A stretch of 64,000 nucleotides of DNA from Augochlora pura (GCF_028453695.1 NC_135772.1:12958001-13022000); one strand, 5' to 3'. Shown: positions 1 to 12,985, counted from the first letter of the stretch. Program-made: numbers and translations. The notes: a model not told the origin generated them from the letters alone.

Positions 1-2340
1 AAAATAAGAGTTCCGGAAATAATCGAATTATTGTAAATATTAAATATTAAGTATTAGCGTAAATAGCGGTGAATTTTCATAGATACGTATAGAATAGATA
101 AAATGACGGTGGATTTGTTTCGATCACAGAATTTGTCGTTGCTCTTTTTACCTGCCTACATGTATTTACGAAAATTCATCGGCTCTAATTGCGACGCTTC
201 GAACAAAGCAGCGGCTTTATTCGAAATCTTCAGCATATCCGTCACAATGCATGCACACTTCCAGCTACGCGTGCATCTGAGAAACAAAAAGTTCTGTTTT
301 CACCGTACATTTCGTCTGTGACCTATTTCCTCTATCTCGGATAGGAACAAGAATTGTTTACCATGCAGCGAGCTTGAACAAGCAACAAACTTTTCGCGAC
401 CCTGCACGATCCTGGGAAACATACACGCCGAAGATACATTATGTTCGAGAAACAATTCCGACGATTTTACGACGGGATAAACATTTGCCTGATGCCGTCA
501 GATCCGGCGGTAAGCAGATCGAGTTTTTATCGTCATTTAAGAAGTGTACCTTCGCGAAATGAGGCCTGAACGTATTTGGGTCACGAGATATAGGCCATTG
601 CTTAATCCATGCACAAAAATATATGTACTACAAGAATTATTCCCGTTTTTATATTTGCGACTCCGAATCAGTGTCGGCTTTCAGGCCATCTTAATTTGAA
701 TCCAAGAAATATTATAATTATCTCGCGGGAATGCTTCCTCAGAGAGATGTGCCATTATGCGCGGCGTAATTCAGATGATTCTGTATATACGTACTTTCGG
801 CGGATAAAATTTACAATTATATTCGCTGTATTGATCGCAAACATTTGGATTCTCGATCAATAATCCGTTACCATTATTTGTGTTGAAATGTAATATCACG
901 ATCCCGATATTTTATTGATTGCAACGTGTCCCTTTTAAAGCAGGAATTAATAAAGATAAATGAACAAGATTAAGAACTTTCATGCGTAAAATTAATGCAA
1001 TTACCATACTAAAAATGAAAATGCATATTTTCTGAAAGAACGACCATAATTAAATTAATTATTAATTTTAGTCTGTTCAAATTATCGAAGAAAAAAGTTT
1101 TTTTATTTCGCATATCGGTGTAATAACAGTAACTTAATCTTTCGAGAATACCTGTAATTGCGAAAAAAAAACCTACGGTAACGTTGTCGAAAGGACAAGC
1201 AGATGTGCAAATAGGATACGCCTTAATCACTGTGATTATGGAACCGCACATAATGAGGGAAAACCAAATCTTTAGCTTTCAGAGTACACTTCGAGGGTGC
1301 GGACGTAGAAATCGTGTGCTGAATACTAAAATGATGATAAAACATAAGATAACGCGATACAAATTTAATGACTGATAACCAGGTCGTCTGGTATTTTGAA
1401 TAACAAGTGACTTATGCAATTTATGTATCAGTTCCATTTACCAAGTTAAAATAGACCGCCGTTCTCGTTTATATAAGTGAAATTATGTGCTTCTCGAGGT
1501 TGAGAATAAACAACAGCACTAATCAATTTTCGCCTATTCTCTTGACTACAAAGTGATACCTGGCATAAGCTCTTCTCTCGTCGAAACTATTAATTTAATC
1601 AGAAATTGCTTATAAACTGGATAATTTTCAACTACAATGCAGAAAATGGAGTGAAATTGAAAATGTAATTTGATTGTTGTAAATATGTACTATAGAATTT
1701 GTATATTACCGATATAATGAAACTTATATAGGTTATAACCAACTTATATACTGAAAAAATAGATTTTATACTGTGACGCGCATTGGTTCTGAGAAAAATT
1801 TCCCGATTTCAATGACAGTTATGATATATCAAAATTGACATATAACTTTTTGTCTCACTATCTGGAAATCCTAACAAGTTTTTTCAAAAATATTTCTTCA
1901 AAAATATTTCTTCAAAAATTCAAAATACCAAACAGTTGCGCTGGAAATACCATAGTGAAGTCAATATGAAATATACTTAGTTTCTAGTTTACAGAAAAAT
2001 ACATTCTAATCTATCTTGAATTAAGCAAACAATTAAAAATTAACCTTCCGGCTATGAAATATAATGTAACCATAACCTGTACTATGAACGAGGATGTATC
2101 TTCCAGTAAAATTTATCTGTTATTTATAATTAACAGCAAATTTTTAAAGCTTGTTTGAAACAGCAGTTTCGAGATTCAGCAAACAGCTCGATGCAAAATT
2201 GCGAACGTCGAAGACTGCGGAACGTTTTATATCGTGTCTGGTTCATAGAAAAGTGGTGTCGCCTAGGCCAGCAAATTAGGGTAGAATTTCTGAGAAAGGA
2301 ACCAGCCACAAACCGCGGATCTTTCGATTGTAAAGTGGTC
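1..2340. other. AT-rich non-coding stretch, no gene seen
   Basis: The short open frames here start at non-ATG codons or lack recognisable motifs, and I can join none by splice phase. The only structure noted is a tandem repeat of a 14-base unit (ttcaaaaatatttc) at 1883-1919, two full copies and a partial third. Confidence 0.6.
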
Positions 2341-3199
2341 GAAAGCAGTGCGCTCGCGCGGCTACCCGGAATGAGCCCCCGAAGGATGCACTGACCCGGA
2401 CAATTGCGGAGCTAGCTTTCCCTGCGAGCGCGGGACACAACAGGTACACACGCGTGCACGGTGGCACAGGTCACACAGGCATAAACTGAAATGGGGTTAC
2501 CTGTGGATCGTGATTCGTGGCTTCGGCGACGTGGGTTGCTCCCTAGACGCAAGGGCCGCGGGGACCTTGAGGAGGTCGCAGGATGACAGGTGATGCCCGT
2601 ATTCACGACAATTCCAGGTGTAACCGCCACGGTCGTCCTCCTTCATGGACTGTTGCCTCCTGGCGCCGGCATTGTCACCTGTACTGCAACCACCCTCGGA
2701 GAGATGGCGAATCAGAGGTCGTCGCATCTCGTAGGGGAATTCTTTTCACCGGCACATTCGAATCACTGGCACGCGAGTCGCCTTGCGAGCTTATGCTTCG
2801 ATTTATTCGGTACGAACGGATCGATAAGAGATCGATTTTAATAAGTTCGTACTTTTAGTTCATCGTGAAAAATCGGTTTAGATAATGACACCTGCTAGAA
2901 AATGATTGTGGCCGATCATTTGACACGTGAGACTTCACGTTCGATTTACAGGACCATTGAAATCGGTCACCCTACATCACGCTCGAACCCCGGAACCGGA
3001 ACGACGTAATCGCGACACGGGTTCTCGCGAGACTATGTACCACGGTACTTCTTGCACGAGTGTTTACGACCGTGCACCCTTCTCCTACCCTCTCGCCCCC
3101 AACCGGCATTTGTCTTACCTGCCACCCATGCTTCCAAACTACAGCGAGCTCGAAACGTGGTTGGCTCACCAATAAGGTAGATCGCTTTTATACCCTGCA

Positions 3200-3230
<31 letters not shown>
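2341..3230. other. GC-rich island ending in a CT microsatellite
   Basis: Compared with its flanks this block is clearly richer in G, C and CpG. Several overlapping frames stay open on both strands. A pure (CT)n run lies at 3200-3227. The island could be a promoter, a conserved regulatory element or a coding exon; the sequence alone does not decide. Confidence 0.45.
2501..2646 (-). CDS. candidate first coding exon of an unrecognised gene (weak)
   Basis: On the minus strand an ATG at 2646 opens 48 codons ending at a possible donor (CAG then GTAACC) after position 2501. The peptide starts MKEDDRGGYTWNC and ends near TSPKPRITIH. About 70% of third codon positions are G or C, in a local GC-rich island within AT-rich DNA. 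I do not recognise the peptide, and no downstream exon can be tied to it; the rest would lie between 1 and 2500 or beyond the left edge. Other frames on both strands are also open here (for example plus 2590-2841), as expected of a GC-rich island, so this may be a promoter or regulatory island instead. Confidence 0.18.
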
Positions 3231-5007
3231 TTCTAGTTTACCGATTCCTCTTGCAAACAGGTGTCGGTAAACTTTAACGAGACTAAAACTTTCATAACAC
3301 AGAGAACAGATTTAGGATCCGTTCAGACTTCAGACGTTACATCTTATGGACTATTTTGTCTAAGGTCGCATTTGATGTTACCGATAGTTCATGAAATTTG
3401 AACACGTTAGCAAGAAGCGAATATCCTATATACTTCGTTCTCACTATGAGTGCTGGCACTGCTTTGATGGCAATCTGTCTTCCATTAGAGATAGGCATTT
3501 ACAACGTTGATAAACTTATAACTTTTATGTTGTTAGTTTTCTTTCTATATCTTGACAGGAAGTAGTAGACGATATTTTATATTTAATATTTATTTTGATG
3601 TATCTTTGATTTTTTAATACCATTTTTCAATAGTGATCGAGATTTTCTTTTCTATTTACATTTTAATTCTTACAGACATAGCCGTGCAATGCTGTTTTCT
3701 GTCTCTAGATCTGAATTACCGACACTGTAGAAAATGATGTGATACCATAGACTTAGGATGCCTCTAGCTGATATCTACTCTGTGACAATATTATCGCTGT
3801 ATAATATAAGATAGAAATTGTAGAAAAATTATGGATATTCTAAGTGTCCACCTCTGATTAATTCGTAAAATTAGCCTGTTCCATAACTGTTTGTTCGTCT
3901 TGTTATAAAAACGACGGTGTAGACTACCACGTATGAAGTAAACTACTAAGTATAAAGTTTTCTCTTCATAATCAATTCCTTGTAAAACGTTTAAAAATTT
4001 CTTTATGAGAAAAATCTTTAATTGACAAGAAACACTTTAATATTTGTTTTTAAAAATTTATTTGAAATAAATTCTAACTGATATTCTAAAATATCCCTGT
4101 AGAGATATAACAATTATTCTCTCATTGTCTTAAAATGTTTATGAAATAAAAATCTATTACTATTTTCTCTAAAAAGAAGAAATTAAAGTAATTATATTTT
4201 CATTCTCAAAAGACTTTTCTGGAAGTGTATCAAGTTTATAATTACTAGATTGGTAAAGCAGTCAACCTGGACTACAAAAATCAATAAAGCGTTTGAGTTA
4301 TTCTTATACCCTACTATATTCGTTATTTAATAAATAACGAAGTTCATTTATACTTATACCTCGACTGTGGTGTGAAATGTTAATAATATCAACATGCAAT
4401 TGGTCTTAATAGTCTTCATTATTGTTGCGCATGACACGACTTACGTCATAGGTATAAATTACGCAAAAAGTACAGGTAGTCTTACACAAGCATTCTTATG
4501 TCATTGGTGGGGAAATAGCTTGAAAGCTAATAGACACATCGTCGAATATTTTTTTCAGTTTCTGCTAATCCATTTAACTAACTATTAGAAACCGAAAGCA
4601 AAAACTGTGGACGTAATTGCAAAATCTACACAGAACGCTTGCTAGGTAATTAATGTCTCTATTACATTTCTTGTAAATACAATTTTTGTTACTTTAACAA
4701 AAAAAATAATACAAGATTGAAGTATGAAATAAATTCGAGAAAATCTCGCCATTGACGATAAAACAAAAATATAAATGTTATTAAAAAATTGCACCTAAAT
4801 TACTTTCTTTTATTAAAAGAATAAACACTCGAATTTTTGTGCTTCTAATTGTAGAATATAGAACGTTAAATTGAAATCAAGATAACAAATATATCATCTC
4901 CATATTTTAGCAGAAGAAATTGTAATAAAAAGTTTGTCTCCACCAACATTCCAAAAATAATTTATTAAAGATAATAGATAAAAATCGGCTGCAAAGTAAG
5001 GTGTTTC
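3231..5007. other. AT-rich stretch, nothing recognised
   Basis: No ORF with recognisable content, no inverted-repeat element and no RNA gene was found. Confidence 0.6.
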
Positions 5008-5700
5008 TTAGGCAGGCAGAACAATGAACGCAGTGTTTCGATAAAACAGTATGCATTTATTAGTCAAAGATAAACGTGTTTCTAAAAACCCTGGTTGCAG
5101 TTCCATCATAGTTTCACAGTAACGGAGATTGTTTCGGAGGATCACAATGGGATGTGGCGCATAAAACAGTGAATCGCGCGTTAAAGCAAATATTGAGTTT
5201 ATTTGTCGATTTGTGTAGTCATAAAATATATCGATTGATATTGATAACACTGATAGATCTTCGCATCGATCGCACATTAATAAAGAGGAAGTGGAATCGG
5301 ATGTGGACTCGTGATCGTAGATACCTGAAGCGCGCGCGCGGTACTCGTATGCCTCGGTCAGACAGTGATTGTAAACTTCGAAATCAAAAATAGAACATCC
5401 GCGTATATCCGTGGAATGAGAAACAAGGAAAGACTTCCGACACGTCGACACGCGTCGTAAGTTTTCGAGAAAGAGAAAACCCGTTTTCGTAGAAAAATAA
5501 TCGATATTCATTATTACGGAACCGTCGTTAAACCGCAGGAGATCGACACGGCAACGCAGTGGGAGGACCGAAAATAACAAACAGAGGGGAACGTAGATCG
5601 GTAAGAAAAGATAAAAAAAGATAGAAAGAGAGAATCGAACGGAAAGCAAAGCATCAAAACGAAATTCGACAATCAAGGAATGTTCCGAACATAGCACCAT
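5008..5700 (-). CDS. orphan 230-codon open reading frame, possibly not a gene
   Basis: One of the two longest uninterrupted frames in the window, starting at an ATG (5700) and ending in TAA (5008). The conceptual protein has a hydrophobic segment at about residues 23-48 (FSLSIFFYLFLPIYVPLCLL and following), so it could hold one membrane span or a signal anchor. The rest is mixed, with several cysteines and no motif I recognise. Codon use shows no strong third-position bias, unlike the GC-rich exons elsewhere in the window. No convincing promoter or poly(A) signal was identified. A frame this long is uncommon by chance at this base composition, but not strong proof. It could be a lineage-specific gene, a decayed mobile-element frame or chance. 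Confidence 0.2.
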   Translation of the reverse strand: MVLCSEHSLIVEFRFDALLSVRFSLSIFFYLFLPIYVPLCLLFSVLPLRCRVDLLRFNDGSVIMNIDYFSTKTGFLFLENLRRVSTCRKSFLVSHSTDIRGCSIFDFEVYNHCLTEAYEYRARASGIYDHESTSDSTSSLLMCDRCEDLSVLSISIDIFYDYTNRQINSIFALTRDSLFYAPHPIVILRNNLRYCETMMELQPGFLETRLSLTNKCILFYRNTAFIVLPA

Positions 5701-6397
5701 ATTTTATCCTTATCACTATACACGTACGAGCTAAGAAACTGTATTATTATGGCAGGCAATCGTACATACGTGCACATACGACCCGTCCCTAAGATGTCGA
5801 ATCGAAAGAAAAGGATAACGGGAGAAAGGACGAACGAACGGATCACCGTCGTTCCACGACGAATTAACTCCAATTTCGAGGCTTACGCGCTAATTAATGG
5901 TTCGCGAACGACCGATCGATTAACTGGAACCTGGGACTGCGATCTATATGTAACGATGCACACGCGTGGTGTACGCGCATCTCAGTGGCTCACACACGGA
6001 AACGGTGTTTACACCGGCATGCACATATACGGAAAGACGCGCGTGCAATTTAACGTCATCTCTACATGGTAGGCGTAAACGTAGCCAGTACGACGCCCGT
6101 GGTTATTAACACGTAATTGCGTAACGCACTATAATTGAGCTACCGTCGGCCGTCCCTATGTTACGAACCAACCACCCTATGTATACGTAAATCGCGCGAC
6201 CAAGAGGAAAGGGTCGTCGGATGCGCCTGTACACGTGTGACCGTGCATCCAGATGCACGCGGTGACGAGATGGTTGCATAAGTGCAGGCGCGACATTAGG
6301 GGGCGCGCGACGCACACGTGTACGATCCTTTAAATTTGAATTCGTTAAATACATCTATGTAAGCGGCGCGTGACGCCTCTTCTTGTACTTCGGGACT
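5701..6397. other. moderately GC-rich non-coding stretch
   Basis: CpG-containing sequence with many acgcg and cgtacg motifs and short frames on both strands, none recognisable. It leads into the exon-like block at 6398. Confidence 0.4.
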
Positions 6398-6628
6398 CTA
6401 GCAGCCGACCTGCTGGAGCATCGTGGCCAACCGGAACACTCGCATCCAGGCGAACATTCCCGACGATTGGGCACGGCAGAAACCGCTCCTCCTCGACGAG
6501 CTCGAAGGATTCTTGCTCTCCGTCGACGTCGAGTGATCCTGGACCACCCGTTTCGGCGTCCCGTCCACCGAGCATATGTCGCTCTCCGACTTCCTTTCCT
6601 TCTGCTGTTGCTGCGGCGAGTACTTCAT
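6398..6628 (-). CDS. probable coding exon of an unrecognised gene
   Basis: On the minus strand this block is open for 76 codons from an ATG at 6628 to TAG at 6398. Most third positions are G or C, against a 60-65% AT background. The peptide begins MKYSPQQQQKERKSES, is Ser/Arg-rich in the middle (SSSSRRSGFCR) and ends FAWMRVFRLATMLQQVGC. It may be a terminal exon: a possible acceptor AG sits just before the ATG, with a poor pyrimidine tract. The plus strand has a frame sharing the same third positions, starting after an acceptor-like tctag near 6401 and encoding NRNTRIQANIPDDWARQKPL; it is interrupted by TGA near 6534, then stays open to about 6650. Because the minus frame is uninterrupted I favour it, but the strand is not settled. 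Product unknown. Confidence 0.33.
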   Translation of the reverse strand: MKYSPQQQQKERKSESDICSVDGTPKRVVQDHSTSTESKNPSSSSRRSGFCRAQSSGMFAWMRVFRLATMLQQVGC

Positions 6629-6649
6629 CACTGCATATCATCGGGACAA

Positions 6650-9600
6650 TTAATCAGACCTGCCTCATTCAGCCTTTACTCTCTATTTCGCATTCAATGA
6701 GAGTGACAGTGCCGCGTGAGAACCGCGCGGGATTTTCATCCGGACGAAAAAGAAAGCGCTTCGCTTAATTGTGACGCGGGCGCACCCGGAACTTATGGTC
6801 CCCATAGTAATTTCTACGATACCCCGGAACTCGATCAGCGCACGTTTCATATAGCATTACTTGAAATATTATTGGAGATAAGAACATGACAACGTCGAAA
6901 ATAATGGCTCTGAATGAATTATTACAAGTAGTTGTATTTTTTTTATATAATAGTTGTATTTTGTAAAGAAATAGTTTTTGGAAATTTGCAGGCATTTTAG
7001 GTGAGGAATCATAAACTTATTGTTAGAAAGTAGGTGGTTCATTTTAAATATATTTATTAAAATATTTAATTTTTTATGAAAGTAATAATAGTACTAACAG
7101 TACTTGGAGTAAGAGGAATCATTTCTTCTAACAAGTGAATGGACTTCGAGAGGATAAGAGGAAATAAAAGAACACTGTGTTTTCATCGGAAGCAAACAAA
7201 TGACCGTCTAAGAATGATTGTGTCCTGAGATTATTTGTTCTGTAAATCTGCGGAAAAATAAATCTAATGTATGTAATGTTAAAACTGAACTCATATGTTT
7301 GAAATGGTGGAGAGCAAGTATTGTTATGTTCGTAGCATTTGCACTAAGCGACACTCCATTTCGATGTACAGAAAATCATCGCTTTGTTTAAAATAACTTT
7401 GTTGTTCGTTTTATATAATTTAGGTAATTTATCTTATTGTGTTTTAATAAATAAATATTGGTGCCTTTTTCTTATTCCTTTGTCAGGAATATTTTAAGAA
7501 TATATTTTGAATATTTAATATTATATTAAAGAGTTACATTTAAAAAACAAAAATTATATATTAGCTTAATTATATTTTACGTGTGTCCTACATAAATAAT
7601 TTCAAAGCATAGAAGTGCATAATATGATGTACTGCAGTTATCACAAAATGTTGCTTTTCTCCGCACAGACCACAATATCCTGACCAAAGCCGAGTCTCAT
7701 AAGTTGATAAAGTATTATTAGTTTTAAAAAACGGAACTGTGGTTTACTAGACAACAGAAAAAGGACAAAACAGTTTTAAAATATTAAGACATTAAAATTG
7801 AACTGATTTGAAACATACACTACAGCTGTTTTATAATATATTTTTTGTTTTAAAATAAAATTGCTGACAATAAATAAAATAATGAAAACTGCATGCCTAT
7901 TTGAATTCGATATTTATTGCAACATCTTATTGAACAAGAAAACTATTTCGCAGTAATTTGATCATCGGAAAGAACACGTTTGCAAAATACTATTGCATAA
8001 TTTTTCCATGTAAAACGTACATCCGATACTCTCCGGTTCGTAGGTTAAGCTAAAGCAATAGGTGAAATGGAAAGTAGACTAATGATTTTATGAGCGTAGA
8101 ATGTAAGCCGGTCTAGTATGGTCAAGTAATGAGATTTTCTCATGTGTCACTGCCTTACTTTTTTTCTCACGGCTAACAGTGAAATTCCTTTCACTAGCAA
8201 ATCCACTTTTGTTAAGACAATCTTGAAGCCGTTTATGCAACGGGAGAAAATATCCTAACAGTGCAGAATAGGTCCCATACGCGACAACAAAGCCAGGAAC
8301 AATCGCCATTTTATACCGTATTACTAAAATATTCGCATCTATTCATGGAGGAAGGAGATTTTTTAAAATTATGTTACATAATAAATTTTGTTAACATGTT
8401 ATACAGAGACGCTGCGAATTAATGAAATATTGAGTCCAATTTGTTATTCATATCGACAAGTTTTTATGTTCAATATCAGTTACTACGTTAAGATTAGGTC
8501 AGCCTATACGCCCATTTCAGATTAGAAAAATAAGTGATATCATTTATATTACAATGTATTTAATAAGAATATTAGCAGGAATTGATCTTTGCAAAAGATG
8601 TATTACTGATTGTTTGCAATGATTAGTAATGAAATTATAAAAAAGCATATGAGCAGCATGAAACGATATTGGCATTTTTTCTAGGAACGTATAATAAAAC
8701 TTTTTAATAATGTATGCAAAGTATGTTAAAAAATGTGAAGAGAAACGAAATATAGTTTAGAAGAAAATAAGATTCGCAGTTTAGAAGTCTAATATTTCCA
8801 TAGATGTCGTATCACCTTGACTATGTTCATGTTAAACGCTCATTCGGTCATGGTCATAGATCTATTACGTGTTCACTGCAAAGAGCGCTGATATAATAAC
8901 CGTACAAGTTCGAACAAAAATTGCAAAATTTTTCAATAAATTTATCGACTGACTAGAACGGTAAACATGCTGATAATTTAATTGGACATGTGGTAAAACA
9001 GTCAGCATTGTTTATCACTTATCTCCGTTTAATTGCTCAACCTGATATACTATTATTAAGATAAAGCCTGTAAAGAAACCATGAATTTATATTCATGTCA
9101 ATAGCTTATAGACTAGAGACAAAAATAAATTTGGTTCTATTAGACAAAATTAATTAGAGTTAAGAGATATTAATTGGCTATCTTCCATCTCCCCTGTTAC
9201 TACTGTACTACGTATACCAGTAAATCGTAAGGGGTTAATATCGAATATATATTAAATCGAAATTAATTAGAGATACACGGCTCGTAGCAATCAAAGTTCA
9301 TTAGTGGAAACAATTCCATTGGGTCAATGAAGTAGAAGGGACAGATTGTTATATTGCTGATACGATAGGGTAAGTCATGATGGCCCACTTCTTTAAAAAT
9401 ATCAATACATTGAAAACAATCAATATGTAAAATAAAATATATTTGTAAAAGTACATACACGTGAACTTGTAATATCAAAATACATAGAGCTGCATACCAG
9501 TAAATAAGAATCTTTTAGGTACAGCCAATAAAAAAAGCAAAAGAATTTAATTTATTAAAAAAAAAAAAAGAAAGAAAAAACGGTGGGAAAGATTAAAATC

Positions 9601-11460
9601 TGGTGAACCACATGATATTCTCTGGCGTTTCTTTGTCCTGTATGTGGAGCGAGTTCCTGTACAACACGTCACGTCAAACACGCCTGACCTGCATTTAAAT
9701 GTGACGCCTAGCCCACGCACACACGCGTGTCCTTGTGTACCTAACTACGTAAATGATTAAAAAATAGTTTTTCGTGGGTTTATCAGAAACCGCGTTTCAA
9801 GGATTCCCTTCTTCCCAGATTCCGAGTGTAGGCGTGTAGCAGGCATTTCAAATGTGTTCTGGTTTTAGTGAAGCGCACGCGCCTCTTTCGGTCAGCTGAT
9901 TCCCTAGACCTACTTTTTGCCTGATGATGCAGGCTACAAATAGGTATAGTCTCGAGTGCATGTGTGCTGGGTGTATGTATAAATGGATATATGTATGCAC
10001 TGGTATTACACATATGTATACACGTACATACACGCATATATACGTAAGGAAATTCCGCGCCCTAAATCATGCGTTCTGCTTGAGGTCACTTTCAGGCCCT
10101 TTAAAAATTACAATCAGAGCGTTCACTTGAGATAAAAGATGCTTCGATCGACGGACACCTTTCTTATCTCGATTTCTAATCTAGAAAAGGAAAATTAAAT
10201 ACAAGTGGCTCTAAATGGGCGAGATAACTCTTTGAAAGATGCAACGATAATCATTTTCAAGGATGCTTTTGCTCACACAGTTTGTAACGTCTCAGTTACT
10301 GATTAAAAGCAGTATCGAAGCCCTAAAAGTATGTTCATAACACTCTAGGAACAGAGCATTTAATGCCACGTAACTTAGCTATAGGCGCAATGCATGCCCT
10401 GTGTGCATTCATAAAGTTGATGAATTACAAATCACAATGGGTTTCCGTCACGGTATTTCAAAGGAACCGTTACACGAGCGTGTAAATCGTTGGAAATGTT
10501 TTCGACTCTTGTATCCAACGGGTCACGCAACGATTGATATGCTAAACGCGTTCCACCGAAAGAATTGATTTTTCAAAGGGAGCTTAAACGACGCATCGAG
10601 TAAAAACTACGAATACTATCTCTCGACGTTCTTCCGTAATATTTATGATCTGGTAGAGTCCAAACGCTCGAAAAAGTTCAGATTGGAACGAATATCGTTT
10701 TAAGCGCTCACGATTAGTTCACATGCTAATTCGCAGACAATAACGACGCGTGTCATATGCAAAAACGCGACAAGCTTAACTGTCACTGTCATCGATTATC
10801 TTCGTCATTTATTTACCAATACGTCACATAAGAATAAAAAGGATTCTAAAAAATTGATCTATTCGAATTAACTAGAAAACAAATGCAGAATCCGTATACA
10901 GAATCGTCAAATATATTCGACACATACCTGTACCGATTTTATTCAATTCCTAATTCCTCAAGAAGAGGTGAACAGGAAACGGCTGTACTTTGCTGCAAAC
11001 CGTTCTATACTGGTTCGAGGCGCTTCGTGTAGTGTTCTGCGGAGCACGACGAAATGCATTCGTGCGACAAGGGACAGAAGCGAGGAGTGAGATAGAAACA
11101 GGGAAAGAGATAGCGCCAGTATCGCTTCCTCTCGTTCTAACTTAAAACGCTGGTCGGAGAAGTGGATATATATCGCGCGATCGTTTCGACGATAGCAGGT
11201 GGTGGGGATACTCGTCTTCTTGGTTATGTACCGCCGTACCGCAGCGCCGGCGCTGCATCGACCCATCAGCACTTCACTGGTGATGTGTGTTCGCTTCAAT
11301 GTATCTTCAAAGTACCTATCCATTTTTTTCCAATTATTTACGCTTCACGTTCATATAGATTACATTTGATCGATTACATCCCCGAAGGCTATTCGATTTA
11401 TATTCATCAGCCATCTCGCTTGCAATATGTTTGTACCTATGCAATACATACGTATGCCAA
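6650..11460. other. long AT-rich stretch without a convincing gene
   Basis: Mostly AT-rich DNA. A 73-codon minus frame at 8088-8309 starts in good ATG context (MAIVPGFVVAYGTY) but resembles nothing I know. Region 9925-10050 is a degraded TA/CA-type simple repeat (tatgtatacacgtacatac and similar). A more GC-rich patch at 10960-11300 has open frames on both strands without recognisable content. Near 9540-9580 there is an A-rich tract. Confidence 0.5.
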
Positions 11461-12105
11461 TTAGCATACCGTTTCGTACAATACTAGCACGTGACTCCAC
11501 TTTTGAAGAACATTTCGAAATGCAATCGCGGTCAAGGTAATCACAATTGTTACAGTGACAAAACACAAAGGTAAATATTTTCTACCAAACTCCATGTTTA
11601 GCCATAGAAGATCGATTCATGAATCTTTCTGCAAAAGTCTTCAGAGAAGACCTTTATCATATCATAATAGAGTTTATATAGCATTTCAATTTATCCATCG
11701 TAGCATGTTGATATAGTTTTAAGGAACTTACCCATTGTCAACGTACCACCTTGAATTTTGAAATACGTCTGTTGAACTCGTCGGCGAATCTGTTGAATTA
11801 CTACTTGCCAATGATTTTGGAGATGCAAGCGAAACACCACTTTCTGATGAAGAATGTGCACGATGTTCTGTACAGCTCGAAGATAATTGCCAAGAATATC
11901 TGGATTTCGCAGATGGGCTATTGTAGCTTGGACTCGGGCTTTGTGAACTTGAACTATGTAACGGACTTTTCGGGCACCTTATAGAACCGGAACTAAAAAC
12001 ACGGACTAATCGAAGTCTTAAAGAATTTTCTTTGTGTTTCACTTCACAATGACTATTATCACTCGATGTCTCATCTGTTTTCAAAGAATCTGAATTATTT
12101 TCCAT
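11461..12105 (-). CDS. serine-rich single-pass membrane protein, unrecognised
   Basis: Two coding exons on the minus strand: 12105-11732 (ATG to a GTAAGT donor, phase 2) and 11581-11461 (acceptor TAG, to TAA), separated by a 150-bp intron. The phase joins exactly (GG|A, Gly125) and gives 164 residues. Residues 1-124 are hydrophilic and Ser/Thr/Pro-rich (HSSSSQSPSPSYNSPS), suggesting a disordered, phosphorylatable region. Residues about 126-150 (KYLPLCFVTVTIVITLTAIA) form one clear membrane helix, followed by about 20 residues to the end. With no signal peptide, the protein would be tail-anchored or a signal-anchor type. The second exon could alternatively splice on at a GTATGC donor just before the stop (after ACG), extending the protein. 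Family not recognised. The gene lies downstream of cytochrome c on the same strand. Confidence 0.6.
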
Positions 12106-12985
12106 CTTAACTGGTAACTTTATGAAAACTTTTAATTAACGAACGAACGCGACTTCACGAGCAACTATATTCAAATGAAATCAAATTCCCTTAAAGAGTG
12201 TATAAACCTCTTTACCGGGCATTACTTCCCGCCATTCTTAACCACATCCTTCCTCCTGCTTATCATAGTAGTGCACAAATATAATATAAATCTGTAAAAG
12301 TATAATTTTTTAATTAATTTAAAAATTCCGATTTATTTCGTCATAATTGAAATTATTTATCACATTTTTCTTTTTAATTAAATTTTAGTCATTCATAAGG
12401 TACAATATCTCTTGTACATAATTGGCAAAGTTTTAATTACTTTAATCTTATTGAGATTAAAGCGTGTTTTTTTTTATTTATTGCTTTTTATCACTTCGAT
12501 GCTTCCGCGATTTAAAAAAAATTCGGTCTTGGTTTTTAGAAAAAAAATGAAAACCTTATAAATATATTGTCGAATCTGTATTTTTGTACTGTTGCATTAC
12601 AGATTAACAATCTGTTGAACGATTCGAACAGTGTACAATCATAAATAAATAAAGTGCACAATATACGTATGGCTCAGCCACCGTAAGAGAGCACCGGAAT
12701 ATCTTTCATGATGAAGGAGTACTGCTAATTCTAGTCAGTTCTAGCCTGACTTTTGTCAATGTATGTAATTACAATATGATTTATCTACTTATAATTCATA
12801 ATAACAATTGTTCACTATTCAGACTTGCAAACGCTTGAGTACCAGATAAAGAGAGTGTCAATGAATGAGTTGAGTGAAATATAGCGAAATGTCTATGAGG
12901 TTTGAGATGATAATAGTACTAGTTCCCTCTGCGACACTCGCTGGACACGTTTAGCGTGCTTTGTCATTTTCAGAAGGGCTCAAGC
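12106..12985. other. cytochrome c 3' untranslated region and upstream region of the serine-rich gene
   Basis: Two overlapping AATAAA signals on the minus strand (plus-strand tttatt at 12473-12478 and 12477-12482) could end the cytochrome c transcript, giving a 3' UTR of about 500 bases. The remaining 300-350 bases would hold the promoter and 5' UTR of the gene at 12105. No other frame is recognisable. Confidence 0.45.

Noticed and set aside
8088..8309. 73-codon minus frame starting MAIVPGFVVAYGTY
   Set aside because: The ATG context is good, but there is no recognisable family, no codon bias and no neighbouring exon that joins in phase. Too weak to call.
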